Assembly (NCBI GenBank): GCA_003993805.1
Contig: RSEF01000019.1
Coordinates: forward strand, 11,678,353 to 11,742,352
Length of the DNA stretch: 64,000 bases
From: Himantopus leucocephalus
Lineage: Eukaryota; Chordata; Aves; Charadriiformes; Recurvirostridae
Reading direction: 5' to 3'
Shown: piece by piece, positions 61,520 through 64,000 of the stretch
How the letters are laid out: each line of letters opens with the position of its first letter
How positions within the stretch are numbered: position 1 is the first letter of the stretch
Notes under the pieces: generated by a model
Databases searched by the model: none
What the model saw: the letters and a program-made list of their open reading frames with translations, nothing else
Told to the model about the DNA's origin: nothing
Made by a program: the position numbers and the translations under genes

Positions 61520-64000
61520 ACTTCCCTGCGCCATCGGCGGCCGCGGTCCCAGGAGGCATCGCCACTGTTGGCCGCAGCATCCCCGGGCTCCGCGGAGGAG
61601 GCAGGCTGGACCTCTCGGTCTCAGCAAAGGGCACGGGGATGGAACTTCTGGGGTCTCCTGTCAGGCTCAGGGACAGGCGGGGACCCCCCGTGCCCCCGCC
61701 AGCCTGCCCTGGCCCTTGTCAGCCCCACTGCCAGGGGGTGATGTGGTGGGGCAGGGCTGCAGGGCAGGGGACGGGGTAGAGGCAGGGCTCTGCCCTGTGC
61801 CCCAGCTCTAGAAGGGTCCCTGCCTGCCTGCCTGGGGACATGGCAAGGTGCAGGACGGGGTGGACATGCACTGCCGCCGGGTCAAGCCCTCAGCAGGCAT
61901 CTGAGTGCACATGGATCACCCTGTGGGTCCCTGCAGGTCCAGAGAGCCCCGACGCCACAAATCTCCCCCTCTGGAGCCTCTGCCAGCCCAGTGAGGGGGA
62001 CAGACGGCCAGGCAGCTATTCCCTGCGGGTATGGCAGGCACCGTGCCCATGACAACACAGGCTCCACTTCAACAGCCGCATCCCCCCTGTGCATCAAATG
62101 GGGGGGGTGGGGATGGGGCGGCTCCATCACCCTGAGACCCCCTTCATGCACCCGCTGTCCGTCTCCTCGCCCGCCCCAGGGCACAGGGGCCGCATCCAGC
62201 CTCTCCCCTCCGCAATGTGGACACAAACACTCGCAGACTGCTCTGTCCACCCCCAGCATCTGCCTGCCGCGCCGCCACAGCACTGGGCCACCCCTGCCAG
62301 CACCCACTGGACACAGCCCCGCACGAAGCAGCCCAGCTGCTGGGAGCAACTGGGACAGCTCAAAGCAGGGCTGAGCCCTGCAGCGCTGGCGACGCGAGGC
62401 CCCTACAGGGACACGAGTCCCCCACGGCACCTCTACCGCGATGACGGCATGTCCCAGCCTTAGAAACCACACGCAAAACGGGGTTAAAAACAACGAACCG
62501 GGGTTAATGCCAACCAGGAGCTGCAGCGGAGCCATCCCCACCCAGACACACCTTCTCACTGAGGAGCAGCCGGTGGCGCGGCTGGGCCCACATGGCACAG
62601 GGTGCCCACCCTCCGCCAGCTACAGGGACGGGGCGTGGGGTAGGGGTCCGATGCTCGCCACGCTGCAGACCCCTCGGGGCTCATTGCCAGGATGCTGGAG
62701 AGGAGGCTGGTGCCAAGCCCAGCCCCTCCGCGGACCCAGCCACGACCTCTGTGCCGGCAGGACACGACTCCCGCCCGTGGCACCTCCGCAGCCTCAGGAG
62801 CCCCCCGCTGCTCCCTGCAGAGGGGCTGCAGTGTCCCCCCCCTTGCAGGCTGACCTGTTCCCACTGGCCCGTGATGCCACTAAGCTGCTTTTGTGGCCAA
62901 CCCACGTGCCTGGGCCATCAGATTAGAGCTGGGCAGCGGGCACAGTGCCGGCTGTGAGGTGGGTTCAGCCGTCCTGGCAGCCCCTCACACACCACGGGCT
63001 TTTTGCCGAGCTGCCGATGCCAGTGCTCCCAGTGTCTTCCACTCCTGCTGCTAACTGGAACCAGCAGCAGCCCATAACGAGCCCAGGGACCGGCCAGGGT
63101 AAGGACCATCCGGAGCAGCATCTCTGCCTGAACAGCTCAGGGAAGAGGGCAAGGGGGCAGCACTGGAGCTTGGCCACTACCCACAGCCCCATGAACAGCA
63201 CTGCCTGTCCTGCCCGTGGCCGTGGCCTCATCCCTGCCCCACCACTCTCCCCAGTGCAGGGGCAGGGGCCGAGCTGTGGCTCTGGGTGACGACAGGACAG
63301 CCCCAACCCTGACACCGCTCCATCCAGCCAGATCCTCCTTGGGATAAGCAGCCCCCGGGCCTCCTCTCTCTCCCTTTCTTCCCCCACAACATTTGCATGG
63401 CAGGGACAAGCTGTGCTGTCCCCGTCCCAACCCCTGCGTCTCCCAGCATGACTCATGTTTGTTGACCCAGGCTATTTCCGAGAGCACAGCTGCCCTGATC
63501 CCCGCGGGGCGTCGAGCCCCTTCCCTGCCCCAGCCCTCCCACTTGGCCCAACGCCACCCCCACACTGCCATTCCCAGGGGAAGGGGCAACAGACGGGTGA
63601 TTCCGGGTACGAACAAGGTGCTGGCGAAGCCGAGCCCCTGTCTCCCATCCTGTGCCCGCTGCGGTGCCGTCCCCCTGCAGCGTCCCCTTCCCAGCAGCAT
63701 TTCCGTGCTGCTCCCCGCTCCCCAGGGACCTGCCCTCAGCCGCTTTCCCACGGAGCAGGCGGCCGCGCCGGGCCCTTTGAAGTGGCCTTGGGTCGAGGGC
63801 TGTGTCCCAGGCGTGACGCTGTCCCCAGCACAGCGGGGAAGGCAGCCGGACCGGGGGTCCGCACCAGGAACACACAGGGGCACCCTCATCCTCAACAGTC
63901 CCCGCTGCCCCGGGCCTCCCTGCAGCCTGGCCAAGGAGGGTGCTGGGGGAGTGTGGGGTCTGGGGGCTGCCTGGTCCCCCCGCTCCATCTTCCAGGTCCT
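61520..64000 (-). other. ABR: ABR intron / upstream region, no exon recognised
   Basis: GC-rich sequence to the window edge. It should be part of the long intron between the C2-coding exons and the common GAP exons. None of the minus-strand ORFs (such as 61882-62598 and 63137-63988) resembles the DH, PH or C2 domains of ABR. A perfect AP-1 palindrome ATGACTCAT is at 63448-63456. Confidence 0.55.

Noticed and set aside
63137..63988. 283-codon minus-strand ORF as an upstream ABR exon
   Set aside because: No DH, PH or C2 motif can be read in it, and no splice borders fit the ABR family.
1..64000. CRISPR arrays, bacterial operons, riboswitches, phage or integrated viral genes
   Set aside because: No spaced direct repeats, no operon-like runs of ORFs and no polymerase, capsid or integrase motifs were seen; the window is intron-rich vertebrate DNA.

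Overview
The window is a stretch of vertebrate nuclear DNA, most likely avian (sauropsid). Three gene families can be read exon by exon with GT-AG splice sites: SPECC1 (cytospin-B, minus strand, 5' part only), TIMM22 (plus strand, complete) and ABR (minus strand, C-terminal half plus an alternative 5' exon). The avian call is an inference. It rests on compact introns in the right half, a sharp change from AT-rich to GC-rich sequence, very few recognisable interspersed repeats, and a TIMM22 protein closely matching the vertebrate one. No bacterial, phage, CRISPR or operon-like structure is present. Most open reading frames here are chance ORFs in introns, especially in the GC-rich right third.

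Layout. Positions 1-45.05 kb hold the 5' part of SPECC1 on the minus strand. A non-coding first exon probably lies in the CpG island near 45.0-45.1 kb. The first coding exon is at 22657-22803 and the second at 19585-19720. The rest of the gene, including the large coiled-coil exon and the calponin-homology end, must lie left of position 1. A GC-rich patch at 9.1-9.9 kb carries a possible alternative first exon (9294-9333) in the right splice phase. Positions 44.4-45.6 kb are a CpG island with a divergent SPECC1/TIMM22 promoter that contains four ZNF143/THAP11-like elements. TIMM22 has four coding exons from 45375 to 48545, encoding 191 aa, with a poly(A) signal at 49388. ABR converges on it from the right, with its stop at 52643 and a candidate poly(A) signal near 50310. 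Seven consecutive ABR exons (52643-56517) encode the end of the C2-to-RhoGAP linker, the whole RhoGAP domain and the PDZ-ligand-like C-terminus. An eighth exon at 60909-61058 starts with ATG and joins them in phase, giving a complete 312-codon RhoGAP-only isoform that fits wholly inside the window. The DH, PH and C2 exons of full-length ABR are not visible and should lie beyond 64000.

The genes do not form a functional unit. TIMM22 is a mitochondrial inner-membrane insertase core, ABR is a Rho/Rac/Cdc42 regulator, and SPECC1 is a cytoskeletal coiled-coil/CH protein. What links them is shared regulatory space: a bidirectional promoter on the left of TIMM22 and convergent 3' ends on its right. 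The most interesting points are the internal ABR promoter/first exon with a nearby six-fold GATA-type motif cluster, the four-copy ZNF143-type array, the possible SPECC1 alternative start, and a gene order differing from the mammalian NXN-TIMM22-ABR order. Four single N characters all sit in or beside homopolymer tracts and look like assembly patches. I did not find convincing evidence for a wholly new biological system.
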